The translations under genes and the position numbers were made by a program. From positions 1 to 62,839 of the forward strand of contig CAKTUS010000004.1 of NCBI GenBank assembly GCA_934621485.1: a DNA stretch of 62,839 nt. Reading direction: 5' to 3'. Below are positions 8,603 to 17,411 of this stretch, in pieces. The notes under the pieces are model-generated. The model ran no database searches. It had not been told where the DNA came from and saw only the letters and a program-made list of their open reading frames with translations. Origin of the DNA: an uncultured Clostridia bacterium. Lineage in GTDB: Bacteria > Bacillota > Clostridia > Christensenellales > Aristaeellaceae. Every line of letters starts with the position of its first letter. Positions within the stretch are counted from its first letter, which is position 1.

Positions 8603-8973
8603 AAGGGCTTGGCATTGATTTATGCGGCGTAGACCGCATCCGACAGGCCATGGAGCAAACCCCCGGCTTTCTCACCCGTTATTATACCGAACAGGAGCGG
8701 GCCTATCTGCAAAGCCGGGGCAAAGCGGCTCCCCAAAGCGCCGCGGCCATGTTTGCCGCCAAAGAAGCGTTTTTGAAGGCGGTTTGTACCGGGCTTGGCG
8801 AGGGCATCGCGTTTCAGGACATCGACATTGTGCATTTGGAGAGCGGCGCTCCCCAGTACCGGCTTACCGGCGCGGCGCTGGAAAAAGCCCGGCAGCTTCA
8901 AGTGAAAAGCCTTTGGCTGAGCCTGACCCACGAAAACGGCATGGCTGCGGCCGTATGCGTGCTGGACGAATGA
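8599..8973 (+). CDS. acpS: Holo-[acyl-carrier-protein] synthase
   Basis: Transfers 4'-phosphopantetheine from CoA to the serine of apo-ACP. The 124-residue protein contains the two conserved motifs: GLGIDLCGVDRI (Mg-binding Asp near residue 6) and FAAKEAFLKA (Glu near residue 53). The GTG at 8599, overlapping the upstream TGA as GTGA, is preferred to the in-frame ATG at 8581 because canonical AcpS begins directly with xGxGxD. nnrDE follows 13 bases downstream, a common Firmicutes arrangement. Confidence 0.92.
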   Translation: MKGLGIDLCGVDRIRQAMEQTPGFLTRYYTEQERAYLQSRGKAAPQSAAAMFAAKEAFLKAVCTGLGEGIAFQDIDIVHLESGAPQYRLTGAALEKARQLQVKSLWLSLTHENGMAAAVCVLDE

Positions 8974-8986
8974 GGGGGAAAACACC

Positions 8987-10873
8987 TTGCAAAAAACCAT
9001 TACCCCAACAGAAATGAAGCGTGTGGAAAAACGCGTAATGGCCGAAACGGCCCTTACCGGCGAAATGCTGATGCATCAGGCGGCTTCTCACGTAGCCCAA
9101 GCGGTATTGCGTTTTTCCACGGAGAACGTGCTTTGCGTATGCGGTACCGGCAATAACGGCGGCGACGGGCTGGCGGCCATGCGTCAGCTGCTTTCCCTGG
9201 ACCGGCGCTTTTTCGGCCAGGTGTGGCTGCTGCCCGGCGATTTGTCTGCCGACGCTCAGCGGGAATTGCAGCTTTTGGAAGCGGCCGTTCAAAGCGATGG
9301 CCGGGTATTCATTCGTGTGCTGAAATCGACCGACGAGCTGGCTGTTCCATCCCAAACCGGCTGCATCATTGACGCGCTGTTTGGCACGGGCCTCAGCCGC
9401 CCGCTGGAAGGGCTGACGGCGGCTGTATGCCGCTGCATCAATCAGGCAAATACGCCTGTGGTGGCCGTTGATATTCCTTCCGGCCTCAGCGGCGTTACCG
9501 GCCAAGCGCTGGGGCAGGCCGTTCATGCCACGGAAACCGTTACCTTTCACCGAGCCAAGCCGGGGCTGTATTTAGGAAACGGCCCGGATTACGCAGGAAA
9601 AATCACCGTTTGCGATATTGGGCTGTGGGCTCCTTCCATTCGTGCGCTGGACGATGCAACCGGGCTGAGCCTTTTGGAAAAAAGCGACCTGCAAGCCCTT
9701 TTGCCGCCCCGCAGACGGTGCAGCCACAAGGGCAGTTACGGACGCGTGCTGATTTGGGCGGGCAGCCGGGGCATGGCCGGGGCCGCCGCCATCAGCGCCA
9801 CTGCCGCCTTGCGAACGGGAGCGGGACTGGTTACCGTCGCCTGCCCGGAAAGCATATGGAGCATTGTGCAAACCCTTTGCCCCTGCGCCACCTGCCTGCC
9901 GCTGCCTTCCCATGCCGAGGAAGCCTTTTTACTGCTGGAACCCGCGCTGATGCGCTGCGATGCGTTTGCGGCCGGCTGCGGGCTTGGGCAGGATGCAGAA
10001 ACGGCCAGGCTGCTTACGCTGGTCGTGAACCGGCTGTCCACCTGTGATCTTCCCGCCGTGTTGGACGCGGACGCGCTCAATCTGCTGGCGGTTATGGAGC
10101 CTTTGCCCAAGCTCCCCCATGCGCTGATAACCCCTCATCCCGCCGAAGCGGCGCGTTTGCTGGGCGTCGCCGTTTCCGGCATTTTGGAAGACGCGCCCCA
10201 AAGCGCCGTCCGGCTGCGGGAAAAATACGGCGTTTCCGTGGTGCTCAAGGGCGCGTGCAGCGTGCTTTGCGCCAAAGAGGGGCTTGGGCTGAATCCTTAC
10301 GGTACTCCCGCCATGGCCAAAGGCGGCAGCGGCGATGCTTTAACGGGCGTTTTAGCTGCATTGCTGGCAGGGCGCGCGGCCAAAGCCTATGAAATGAACG
10401 ATTTGCAGTTGCTTCAAACCGGCTGCGCGCTGCATGGGCTGGCGGGCGAAGCGGCGGAACGGCAATTGGGCCAGCGCGGCGTGCTGGCAACGGATTTGTG
10501 CCGTTTTTTGGGAGAAAACGTTCCGCAGGAAATTCTGGCCGTTTCCCCCTCTGCCTCCACCCCATTGGGCAATATGGTGAGCGTAGTGGTGGAGCACAAG
10601 CGCGGCCAAAAAAATCCTCATAGCCAAACAGCCTATGAACGGAACTGCGGATACGTGCAGGAGGTGCTCCAGCAGAACAATCAATGGCAAAACGCTTGTC
10701 TGATAGGCGTAAACGAACCGGTGGACTGGTTTGAAGGCCAGGTGATTGCCACCGCCATTGTAGAGGGCGAAAGCCTGTGGCTGGTGGCCCCGCCCGGAAC
10801 CCGGGTCAGCGAGCCGGAAGCCGCCTCCCTGATTGGCTTTTTGGGAACTGCGCGGCATATTCAAACGCTATAA
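8987..10873 (+). CDS. nnrD-nnrE: NAD(P)HX epimerase / ADP-dependent dehydratase with an extra C-terminal pyrophosphatase-like domain
   Basis: Repairs hydrated NAD(P)H. Residues 1-215 are the YjeF_N epimerase (GTGNNGGDGLAAM near residue 50). Residues about 225-500 are the ribokinase-like dehydratase (KGGSGDALTGVLAALL with the catalytic Asp). An additional segment of about 115 residues (515-628) is not part of normal NnrDE, which usually ends near 500. It contains VSVVVEHKRG, NCGYVQ, IGVNEPVDWFEGQVIA and WLVAPPG, which line up with the short inorganic-pyrophosphatase-like proteins of Clostridia. The start is the TTG at 8987, behind GAGGGGG. The epimerase/dehydratase identity is strong. The third-domain call is by motif resemblance only. 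Confidence 0.88.
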   Translation: MQKTITPTEMKRVEKRVMAETALTGEMLMHQAASHVAQAVLRFSTENVLCVCGTGNNGGDGLAAMRQLLSLDRRFFGQVWLLPGDLSADAQRELQLLEAAVQSDGRVFIRVLKSTDELAVPSQTGCIIDALFGTGLSRPLEGLTAAVCRCINQANTPVVAVDIPSGLSGVTGQALGQAVHATETVTFHRAKPGLYLGNGPDYAGKITVCDIGLWAPSIRALDDATGLSLLEKSDLQALLPPRRRCSHKGSYGRVLIWAGSRGMAGAAAISATAALRTGAGLVTVACPESIWSIVQTLCPCATCLPLPSHAEEAFLLLEPALMRCDAFAAGCGLGQDAETARLLTLVVNRLSTCDLPAVLDADALNLLAVMEPLPKLPHALITPHPAEAARLLGVAVSGILEDAPQSAVRLREKYGVSVVLKGACSVLCAKEGLGLNPYGTPAMAKGGSGDALTGVLAALLAGRAAKAYEMNDLQLLQTGCALHGLAGEAAERQLGQRGVLATDLCRFLGENVPQEILAVSPSASTPLGNMVSVVVEHKRGQKNPHSQTAYERNCGYVQEVLQQNNQWQNACLIGVNEPVDWFEGQVIATAIVEGESLWLVAPPGTRVSEPEAASLIGFLGTARHIQTL

Positions 10874-10888
10874 AGGGGAGACAGTCGC

Positions 10889-11560
10889 TTGACAAAGGAA
10901 AAACAGGCATCGGACAGGCTTTGCACGGCCCTTTTCATCATTTTGTCCGGCGGTTTGCAGGACGCCTATACCTACAGCTGCCGGGGCGGCGTGTTTGCCA
11001 ATGCGCAAACCGGCAATATTGTGCTGATGAGTATTCGGCTGTTCCATGGTCAATGGGCGGAAGCGTTGAAATATCTGATTCCTGTTTTGGCATTTCTGCT
11101 GGGCACACTGGCGGCGCAGCATATTCGCCGTTTTTACGGAGCAAGGCGTTGCCTGCACTGGCGGCAGCTGGTGCTTGCACTGGAAATGGCGCTGCTATGG
11201 GCGGTTGGCTTTTTGTCTCAAGAGGGAAACCCGCTGGCCAACGCGCTGGTGTCCTTTGTGTGCGCCATGCAGGTGCAAGCCTTTCGCAAGGTGCGGGGGC
11301 ATGTGTACGCCAGCACCATGTGTATCGGAAACATGCGCAGCGGTATGGAGGCTTTGCATACCTATCTTTGCACCAGAGAGCGGGCCGCGCTTCAGCAGGC
11401 GCTGGTTTATCTGGGCGTCATCGTTCTTTTTGCCATCGGCGCAGGGACGGGCGCTTTGCTGACGGAACGGTTTGGGGAAAAAGCCATATGGGCCAGCAGC
11501 TTGCTGCTGCTTGTCAGCTTTTGCCTCATGTTTGCCAAAACAAGCGAAAAGGCATATTGA
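10889..11560 (+). CDS. YoaK (DUF1275) family membrane protein
   Basis: A 223-residue hydrophobic protein with about six predicted spans and the family pattern near the N terminus: LSGGLQDAYTYSCRGGVFANAQTGN, with the conserved Gly/Asp/Ala and the N-A-Q-T-G-N signature. Transport activity is assumed for the family but not established. The TTG at 10889 is preceded by GGGGAG with 8 bases of spacing. Its stop codon overlaps the -35 box of the ATP synthase promoter, so the atp operon may also receive read-through. Confidence 0.75.
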   Translation: MTKEKQASDRLCTALFIILSGGLQDAYTYSCRGGVFANAQTGNIVLMSIRLFHGQWAEALKYLIPVLAFLLGTLAAQHIRRFYGARRCLHWRQLVLALEMALLWAVGFLSQEGNPLANALVSFVCAMQVQAFRKVRGHVYASTMCIGNMRSGMEALHTYLCTRERAALQQALVYLGVIVLFAIGAGTGALLTERFGEKAIWASSLLLLVSFCLMFAKTSEKAY

Positions 11561-11585
11561 CGAAAGCAAACGTTTTGACTATAAT
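11557..11585 (+). promoter_or_regulatory. Sigma-A promoter of the ATP synthase operon
   Basis: TTGACG (11557-11562), 17 bases, TATAAT (11580-11585): a near-consensus promoter. Its -35 box overlaps the stop codon of the preceding gene. The leader before atpB is about 90 bases. Confidence 0.8.
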
Positions 11586-11684
11586 ACGGCTGCAACCGGC
11601 TTGTTCCCTTCCTGACGAAATGCGGAAGCGTGCGAGCCGTGTTTCTATGGTTGGGCCCCATTACAGAACAAAGAAGGGATGATA

Positions 11685-12512
11685 TTGAATAAAAGCAAGC
11701 GTATTCAGCTCGTCATTTTCATTGCCCTGCTGGCGGTTTTGCTCATAGGCGTGTTTCTCACAGGATCAAACGGATCGGGCGGCGAGTCCATCAAGGAAGC
11801 GATGCGCGACGCCGTTTTGCATGAGGAAAACCGTATTCCGTTCTTGGGCGGCATGACCGTAAACCCGGGGCTGATTTCCGCTTTTGTGGTCACGGGAATC
11901 CTGCTTGTGTTTGCCGCTGCTATGCGCCTTTTCGTCATTCCCCATTTCCGGGATGTGCCCGGCAAAATGCAAATGCTGCTGGAAATGCTGGTAGGCTACT
12001 TTGATAACCTGGCCAAAACCAATAGCCCGCACCGCAATGTTTTTTTGGGCGCCTACGTCTTTGGCGCAGGCGTATACGTAGCCTTCAGTACCATTTTTGA
12101 ACTGTTTGGCTTGCAGGCGGTGGCCCTAAGCGGCCGCTCCATGTCGCTGCCCGCTCCGCTGTCGGATATCAACGGAGCCATCGCCATGGGCGTTGTCTCC
12201 TATCTGGTCATCCTGTCCGGCGGCATCGTCAGCAACGGCATACGGGGCGTTGGCAGCACGCTAAAAGAGTTTTCACTGCCCATTTCCATGAGCTTCCGTC
12301 TGTTTGGCGCCATGCTCAGCGGCCTTCTGGTAACCGAGCTGGTTTATGCGTACCTGATGATCAGCTTTGTGCTGCCGGTGTTCGTGGCCGTGATGTTCAC
12401 TTTGTTGCACGCTCTCATTCAAACCTATGTGCTTACCATGCTCACCGCCCTGTTTTATGGCGAGGTTTCCGAACCCCATGCAAAAAAAGGAAAGAAGGTT
12501 GCAAAACAATGA
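11685..12512 (+). CDS. atpB: F0F1 ATP synthase subunit a
   Basis: Forms the proton half-channels against the c-ring. A hydrophobic protein of 275 residues with an N-terminal span and about five further spans. The essential Arg lies in MSFRLFGAMLSG, matching the RLFGNMxAG motif with Ala in place of the usual Asn. AAGAAGGG ends at 11678, directly against an ATG at 11679, so the TTG at 11685 with 6-7 bases of spacing is the more plausible start. Either choice leaves the protein intact. Its stop codon overlaps atpE by 4 bases. Confidence 0.9.
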   Translation: MNKSKRIQLVIFIALLAVLLIGVFLTGSNGSGGESIKEAMRDAVLHEENRIPFLGGMTVNPGLISAFVVTGILLVFAAAMRLFVIPHFRDVPGKMQMLLEMLVGYFDNLAKTNSPHRNVFLGAYVFGAGVYVAFSTIFELFGLQAVALSGRSMSLPAPLSDINGAIAMGVVSYLVILSGGIVSNGIRGVGSTLKEFSLPISMSFRLFGAMLSGLLVTELVYAYLMISFVLPVFVAVMFTLLHALIQTYVLTMLTALFYGEVSEPHAKKGKKVAKQ

Positions 12513-12847
12513 AAAAGTCCGTTCGCCGTCTGGTTGCCTGCTTTACGCTCTGCCTGCTTCTGGTTCCCACCCTGTTTATGGGACTGGCTCTGGCGGAGGA
12601 AACGGAAGCCGCCGCTGCCAGCGTTACCAGCATGAAGGCTGTCGCCGCCGCCATCACCATCACCCTGGCCTGCGTAGCCGGCGCTATCGCCATGGGCCTG
12701 GTCATTTCCAAGTGCGCCGAGAGCATTTCCCGCCAGCCTGAGGCCTCCGGCGACATTCGCTCCAGCATGATGCTGGGCCTGGTGTTTATTGAAACGGCCA
12801 TCATTTATGCGTTGATTATCGCCATTCTGATTGTGTTCGTGCTCTAA
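12509..12847 (+). CDS. atpE: F0F1 ATP synthase subunit c, with N-terminal signal-like extension
   Basis: The rotor-ring subunit. At 112 residues it is longer than the usual 70-90, because it starts with a positively charged hydrophobic segment (residues 1-30, ending LALAEE) resembling a cleavable signal peptide. The hairpin follows: helix 1 (about 43-68), the polar loop SRQPEASGDI and helix 2 with the ion-binding Glu95 in FIETAIIYAL. Helix 1 lacks the Pro and Gln of sodium-binding rings and the position before the Glu is Ile, so proton coupling is inferred. Overlaps atpB by 4 bases. Confidence 0.92.
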   Translation: MKKSVRRLVACFTLCLLLVPTLFMGLALAEETEAAAASVTSMKAVAAAITITLACVAGAIAMGLVISKCAESISRQPEASGDIRSSMMLGLVFIETAIIYALIIAILIVFVL

Positions 12848-12860
12848 GGGAGAGATCAAG

Positions 12861-13358
12861 ATGAAATTGCCCTTGAATATTGACTGGCAGCAGATTTTGC
12901 TGCATGCACTGAACCTGACCATTCTGGTTGGCGGGCTCTATTTTCTGCTGTTCGGGCCGGTGAAGCGCTTCATGGACCAGCGGGCGGAGCGCTACCGCGC
13001 CATGAAGGAAGAAGCGGAAACGGCTATGGCTCAGGCCCAGCAGCTGCAGGCGGATTATGACAGCCGTGTGCGGCAGGCTGACGCACAGATGCAGCAGCAC
13101 CGTCAGGAGGTCATGGCTCAGGTTGAAAAAGACGCCAAGGCCGCTTTGGACGCCGCCAAGGTTCAGGCAGAGGAAATCTTGGCCAAGGCACGGGAAAAGG
13201 CCGCCAAAGAAGAAAAACAAATCGTGCAAAGCGCTCAGGGGGAGATTACCCGCCTGTCCCTGGAAGCGACCCATAAGCTGATGGATTATCAGCTTTCCGA
13301 TGTTTACAACCAGTTCTTGGATTCCGCGGAAGGGAGCGAACCCCATGACAAGCCCTGA
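12861..13358 (+). CDS. atpF: F0F1 ATP synthase subunit b
   Basis: The peripheral stalk subunit. A 165-residue protein with one N-terminal span (about residues 9-30, ALNLTILVGGLYFLLFGPV) and a long charged coiled coil rich in Ala/Gln/Glu. The ATG at 12861 follows GGGAGAG. The gene ends 14 bases inside the following atpA reading frame, so there is no room for a separate atpH. No delta-like N-terminal domain is fused to b, unlike the b-delta fusions of mycobacteria. Confidence 0.9.
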   Translation: MKLPLNIDWQQILLHALNLTILVGGLYFLLFGPVKRFMDQRAERYRAMKEEAETAMAQAQQLQADYDSRVRQADAQMQQHRQEVMAQVEKDAKAALDAAKVQAEEILAKAREKAAKEEKQIVQSAQGEITRLSLEATHKLMDYQLSDVYNQFLDSAEGSEPHDKP

Positions 13359-15096
13359 CGCTTCCCTGCGCCGCGTGGTTCTGCGCAGCGCCGAGCGGCC
13401 GGACGCCGTTCAACAGCAGCGGCTGACGGATTTTTTGAGGAAGCGCTACGGCCAGGAAACTACGCTGGAATGGGTGGAGGATCATACGCTGGGTAACGGC
13501 TTTCGGCTGGAAACCGGCGACGATGTGTTTGACTGGAGTCCCCAGGGCCGGCTGAATCAGCTGGCGGCCCGCATCAGGGCCATTGATTCCTCCAACGAAA
13601 ATGTGATTCCCCTGTTGCGGGACACATTGGATTCCTGGACGCCCAAGGCGCTGGTGCGCACTACGGGCCGTGTTCTATCCGTTGAGGACGGAATCGTAAC
13701 GGTTTCCGGCATGCCGGACGCGTTCTACGGCGAAATTTTGCTGTTTGCGGACGGGATTCGCGGCATGGTGCAAAACCTGGACCGGGACGAACTGGGCTGC
13801 ATCCTCTTTGACGATGATGCAGCCGTGGAGCAGGGCAGCCCGGTTTTCCGCACTGGGCGCGTAGCGGGAATTCCCGCCGGCGACGCTTTCCTGGGCCGGG
13901 TGGTAGACGCTCTGGGCAGCCCGATCGACGGAAAAGGCCCCATTGCTTCGGAGGGCTATCGGCCCATCGAAGCTCCTGCGCCGGACATCATTTCCCGGCA
14001 GCCGGTGAACAAGCCCATGGAAACCGGGTTGCTGACCATTGATTCCATGTTTCCCATCGGCCGTGGCCAGCGTGAATTGATTATCGGCGACCGGCAAACC
14101 GGCAAAACCGCCATTGCGCTGGACACCATTCTGAACCAGCAGGGCAAAAATGTGGTGTGCGTGTACGTGGCCATCGGTCAAAAGACCAGTTCCATTGCGC
14201 AGCTGGTAGACACGCTGCGCCGCCATGGGGCGCTGGATTACACCGTGGTGGTAAGCGCGTCGGCCAGCGATTCCGCCCCCCTTCAGTACATCGCTCCCTA
14301 TGCGGGCTGCGCTCTGGGCGAGCATTTCATGCACAAAGGCCGGGACGTGCTCATCGTGTATGACGATTTAAGCAAGCATGCGGTGGCCTACCGCGCCCTC
14401 AGTCTGCTGCTGGGCCGCTCGCCGGGGCGCGAAGCCTATCCCGGCGATGTGTTTTACCTGCACAGCCGGCTTTTGGAGCGCGCCGCTCATCTGTCGGAGG
14501 ACTGTGGCGGCGGCAGCATGACTGCTCTGCCCATTGTGGAAACCCAGGCGGGAGACGTATCCGCTTATATTCCCACCAACATCATTTCCATCACCGACGG
14601 ACAAATCTTTTTGGAAAGCGACCTGTTCTTTGCCGGCCAGCGCCCTGCGGTGAACGTGGGGCTGTCTGTATCCCGTGTGGGCGGCGACGCGCAGACACAG
14701 GCCATGAAAAAAGCGGTTGGCTCCATTCGGCTGGAACTGGCCCAATACCGGGAACTGGAGGTTTTCACCCAGTTTTCCAGCGACTTGGACGAAGGCACTC
14801 AGCGCCAATTGCAAAACGGCCAGGCACTTATGCGGCTGCTTCGGCAGCGGCAGTATCATCCTTACGCCCAGCACCAGCAGGTGATTTTGCTTCTGGCGGC
14901 GCAGGCTCATCTGTTTCAGAATGTGCCGGTGGAGCAAATAGAGGAAACCGCCATGCGGCTTTTGAGCAGTCTGGAGCAGTCGGAAGCGTCGCTGTGCCAA
15001 AAGATAGAGCAAACCGGACAGGCTACCCCGGAAGAACTGTCCCGTCTGCGCGAGGCGGCGGCCGCTTTTCTCAACCAACGCGCCTCAAAGGAGTGA
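13345..15096 (+). CDS. atpA: F1 ATP synthase alpha subunit with an N-terminal delta-subunit C-terminal domain
   Basis: The regulatory nucleotide-binding subunit of F1. At 583 residues it is about 80 longer than usual. Residues 8-75 match the C-terminal domain of the delta (OSCP) subunit: a helix AVQQQRLTDFLRKRYG, then GFRLETGDDVFDWSPQGRL (52-70), corresponding to the GVxIxxGDxVIDGSxxGRL signature. Alpha proper begins near residue 85 and carries the P-loop GDRQTGKT (248-255), YDDLSKHAVAYR and ISVSRVGG-type SVSRVGGDAQT. The start at 13345 lies inside atpF behind GAAGGGAG. No N-terminal half of delta is encoded anywhere in the operon. Confidence 0.93.
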   Translation: MTSPDASLRRVVLRSAERPDAVQQQRLTDFLRKRYGQETTLEWVEDHTLGNGFRLETGDDVFDWSPQGRLNQLAARIRAIDSSNENVIPLLRDTLDSWTPKALVRTTGRVLSVEDGIVTVSGMPDAFYGEILLFADGIRGMVQNLDRDELGCILFDDDAAVEQGSPVFRTGRVAGIPAGDAFLGRVVDALGSPIDGKGPIASEGYRPIEAPAPDIISRQPVNKPMETGLLTIDSMFPIGRGQRELIIGDRQTGKTAIALDTILNQQGKNVVCVYVAIGQKTSSIAQLVDTLRRHGALDYTVVVSASASDSAPLQYIAPYAGCALGEHFMHKGRDVLIVYDDLSKHAVAYRALSLLLGRSPGREAYPGDVFYLHSRLLERAAHLSEDCGGGSMTALPIVETQAGDVSAYIPTNIISITDGQIFLESDLFFAGQRPAVNVGLSVSRVGGDAQTQAMKKAVGSIRLELAQYRELEVFTQFSSDLDEGTQRQLQNGQALMRLLRQRQYHPYAQHQQVILLLAAQAHLFQNVPVEQIEETAMRLLSSLEQSEASLCQKIEQTGQATPEELSRLREAAAAFLNQRASKE

Positions 15097-15102
15097 CCGT
15101 TC

Positions 15103-16020
15103 ATGCCCAGCGCACGCGACATTCAGGTTCGCATGAACAGCATTCGGCAAACCCGCAAAATCACCAACGCTATGTACCTGATCTCCTCTGCCAAGCTGCG
15201 CAAGGCCAAGCAGGAATGGGACCAGACACGTCCTTATTTCGACGCCCTGCGGGCCGAGGTCAAGCGCATTTTCCGCACGTCCGGTCACGTGAAAAGCCGC
15301 TACCTCTACCCGGATGAGGGCCAGTTGTCGCCGGACGGCGCCTACGCTTATTTGGTCATTACCTCCGATAAAGGGCTGGCAGGCGCATACAACCAAAACG
15401 TGCTGAAGGAAGCGCACCGGCTGCTGAATGAGCATGCCAACACCAAGCTGTTTGTCGTTGGCGAATATGGCCGGCAGTATTTTCAGCGGCATCAGGTGTC
15501 CATTGAGCGCAGCTTTTTGTACACTGCCCAAAACCCTACCATGCAGCGCGCCCGCGAAATTACCGGCGAACTGCTGGAGCGATATGGCCGTGGCGAATTA
15601 CAGAAAATTTTCGTCATTTACACCGACATTCAAAACAGCCTGACCGAGACGGTGAGCGTTACGCGCCTGCTGCCCTTTCACCGTTCGGCCTTTACCGCTC
15701 CGGCGGACGAAAAGCGCGTAACGGAACCCTTCGACTTTTTTCCTTCGGTAACCGAGGTGCTGGATAACATTGTGCCCAGTTATGTATCCGGCTTTGTGTA
15801 CAGCGCTTTGATCGACAGCTTTTGCAGCGAGCAAAGCGCCCGCATGAGCGCCATGAATTCCGCCAACGAAAACGCAGAAAAAATGCTGGATGAATTATCT
15901 CTGGCCTATAACCGCATCCGCCAGGCCGCCATCACTCAGGAGATTACCGAAGTATCCGCAGGGGCGAAGGCCCAGCGGAAAAAGCGCGCAAAACAGCATT
16001 TGCAAGGGAGAGAGCCATGA
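15103..16020 (+). CDS. atpG: F0F1 ATP synthase gamma subunit
   Basis: The central rotor shaft. A 305-residue protein with the N-terminal helix RDIQVRMNSIRQTRKITNAM, the GLAGAYNQNV motif in the Rossmann-like middle domain, and the C-terminal helix including SARMSAMNSANENAEKML. The basic tail after residue 290 (KAQRKKRAKQ) is slightly longer than usual. AAAGGAG precedes the ATG, 6 bases after atpA ends, and atpD starts within its stop codon. Confidence 0.92.
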   Translation: MPSARDIQVRMNSIRQTRKITNAMYLISSAKLRKAKQEWDQTRPYFDALRAEVKRIFRTSGHVKSRYLYPDEGQLSPDGAYAYLVITSDKGLAGAYNQNVLKEAHRLLNEHANTKLFVVGEYGRQYFQRHQVSIERSFLYTAQNPTMQRAREITGELLERYGRGELQKIFVIYTDIQNSLTETVSVTRLLPFHRSAFTAPADEKRVTEPFDFFPSVTEVLDNIVPSYVSGFVYSALIDSFCSEQSARMSAMNSANENAEKMLDELSLAYNRIRQAAITQEITEVSAGAKAQRKKRAKQHLQGREP

Positions 16021-17411
16021 ATATCGGAAAAATCGTCGCAATTGCCGGCCCTGTGGTAGACGTAGCGTTTGAGCATGGACAGCTGCCCCGCATCCGCGAG
16101 GCTCTTACGGTCATAATCAACGGTCAGCGGCGCGTAATGGAGGTAGCTCAGCAAGTGGGCGGAAACACGGTGCGCTGCATCATGCTTTCCGCCAGCGAAT
16201 ACCTGGCCCGCGGCATGGAAGTGGCCGCCGACGGCAACGGCATCCGTGTGCCCGTGGGCGAGGACGTGCTGGGCCGCATGTTCAACGTGTTGGGCGACCC
16301 CATCGATGGCGGCGCGCCCCTTTCCCCCGCCGTGGAGCGCTGGCCTGTGCACCGCAAGGCCCCTTCCTTTGCCCAGCAAAGTCCATCGGTGGAAATCCTG
16401 GAAACCGGCATCAAGGTGATCGACCTGCTGGAGCCCTATGCCAAGGGCGGCAAAATCGGCCTGTTTGGCGGCGCTGGCGTTGGAAAAACCGTGCTTATTC
16501 AGGAGCTGATTCACAACATTGCCATGGAGCACGGCGGTTATTCGGTGTTCACCGGCGTTGGCGAGCGCAGCCGTGAGGGAAATGATCTTTGGAATGAAAT
16601 GCAGCACAGCGGCGTAGTGGACAAAACCGCGCTGGTATTCGGCCAGATGAATGAAGCCCCCGGCGTGCGTATGCGCGTGGCGCTCAGCGGCCTGACCATG
16701 GCCGAGTATTTCCGCGATCACGAGCACAAGGATGTGCTGCTGTTCATCGACAACATTTTCCGCTTTGTTCAGGCCGGAAGCGAAGTATCCACTCTGCTTG
16801 GCCGCATGCCCAGCGCCGTTGGTTATCAGCCCACCCTGGCCAATGAAATGGGCCAGCTGCAGGAGCGCATCGCTTCCACCCGGGACGGATCGGTTACCTC
16901 CGTGCAGGCGGTATACGTACCAGCCGACGACCTGACCGACCCGGCACCTGCTACCACCTTCACCCATTTGGACGCTACCACCGTGCTCAACCGCCACATT
17001 GCCGAGCAGGGCATTTATCCGGCGGTGGACCCGCTGGCCTCTACCAGCCGGATTCTGGAGGCGGATGTAGTGGGCCAGGAGCACTACCGCGTGGCCCGAA
17101 AGGTGCAGGAGATTTTGCAAAAGTACAACGAACTCCAAGATATCATCGCCATTTTGGGCATGGACGAGCTTGGCGAAGAGGAGCACCAAGTGGTGCTGCG
17201 CGCCCGCCGGATTCAGCGTTTTCTGAGCCAGCCCTTCCATGTGGCGGAAAAGTTTACCGGAATCCCGGGCCGCTATGTGCCTCTGGCAGAAACCGTGCGC
17301 GGCTTTGGTATGATTGTGGACGGCAAGCTGGACGATGTACCGGAAAGCGCCTTCTATCATGCAGGCGGCATTGACGAGGTGCTCAAGCAGGCCGGAGGGA
17401 ACGGGCGATGA
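16017..17411 (+). CDS. atpD: F0F1 ATP synthase beta subunit
   Basis: The catalytic subunit of F1. 464 residues, the normal length. It has the P-loop GGAGVGKTVL (about residues 154-163), the catalytic Glu in GERSREGNDLW, the Walker B VLLFIDNIFRF and the signature YQPTLANEMG. It overlaps atpG and atpC by 4 bases each, giving tight translational coupling. Confidence 0.96.
   Translation: MNIGKIVAIAGPVVDVAFEHGQLPRIREALTVIINGQRRVMEVAQQVGGNTVRCIMLSASEYLARGMEVAADGNGIRVPVGEDVLGRMFNVLGDPIDGGAPLSPAVERWPVHRKAPSFAQQSPSVEILETGIKVIDLLEPYAKGGKIGLFGGAGVGKTVLIQELIHNIAMEHGGYSVFTGVGERSREGNDLWNEMQHSGVVDKTALVFGQMNEAPGVRMRVALSGLTMAEYFRDHEHKDVLLFIDNIFRFVQAGSEVSTLLGRMPSAVGYQPTLANEMGQLQERIASTRDGSVTSVQAVYVPADDLTDPAPATTFTHLDATTVLNRHIAEQGIYPAVDPLASTSRILEADVVGQEHYRVARKVQEILQKYNELQDIIAILGMDELGEEEHQVVLRARRIQRFLSQPFHVAEKFTGIPGRYVPLAETVRGFGMIVDGKLDDVPESAFYHAGGIDEVLKQAGGNGR

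Noticed and set aside
12509..12847. Sodium-type ATP synthase
   Set aside because: The Pro and Gln of helix 1 and the residues around the helix-2 Glu do not match the sodium-binding pattern.
15936..17360. Long open frame (474 codons) antisense to atpD
   Set aside because: It is the complement of a highly conserved gene, His/Gly/Gln-rich, with no ribosome binding site. It arises from GC-rich codon bias.
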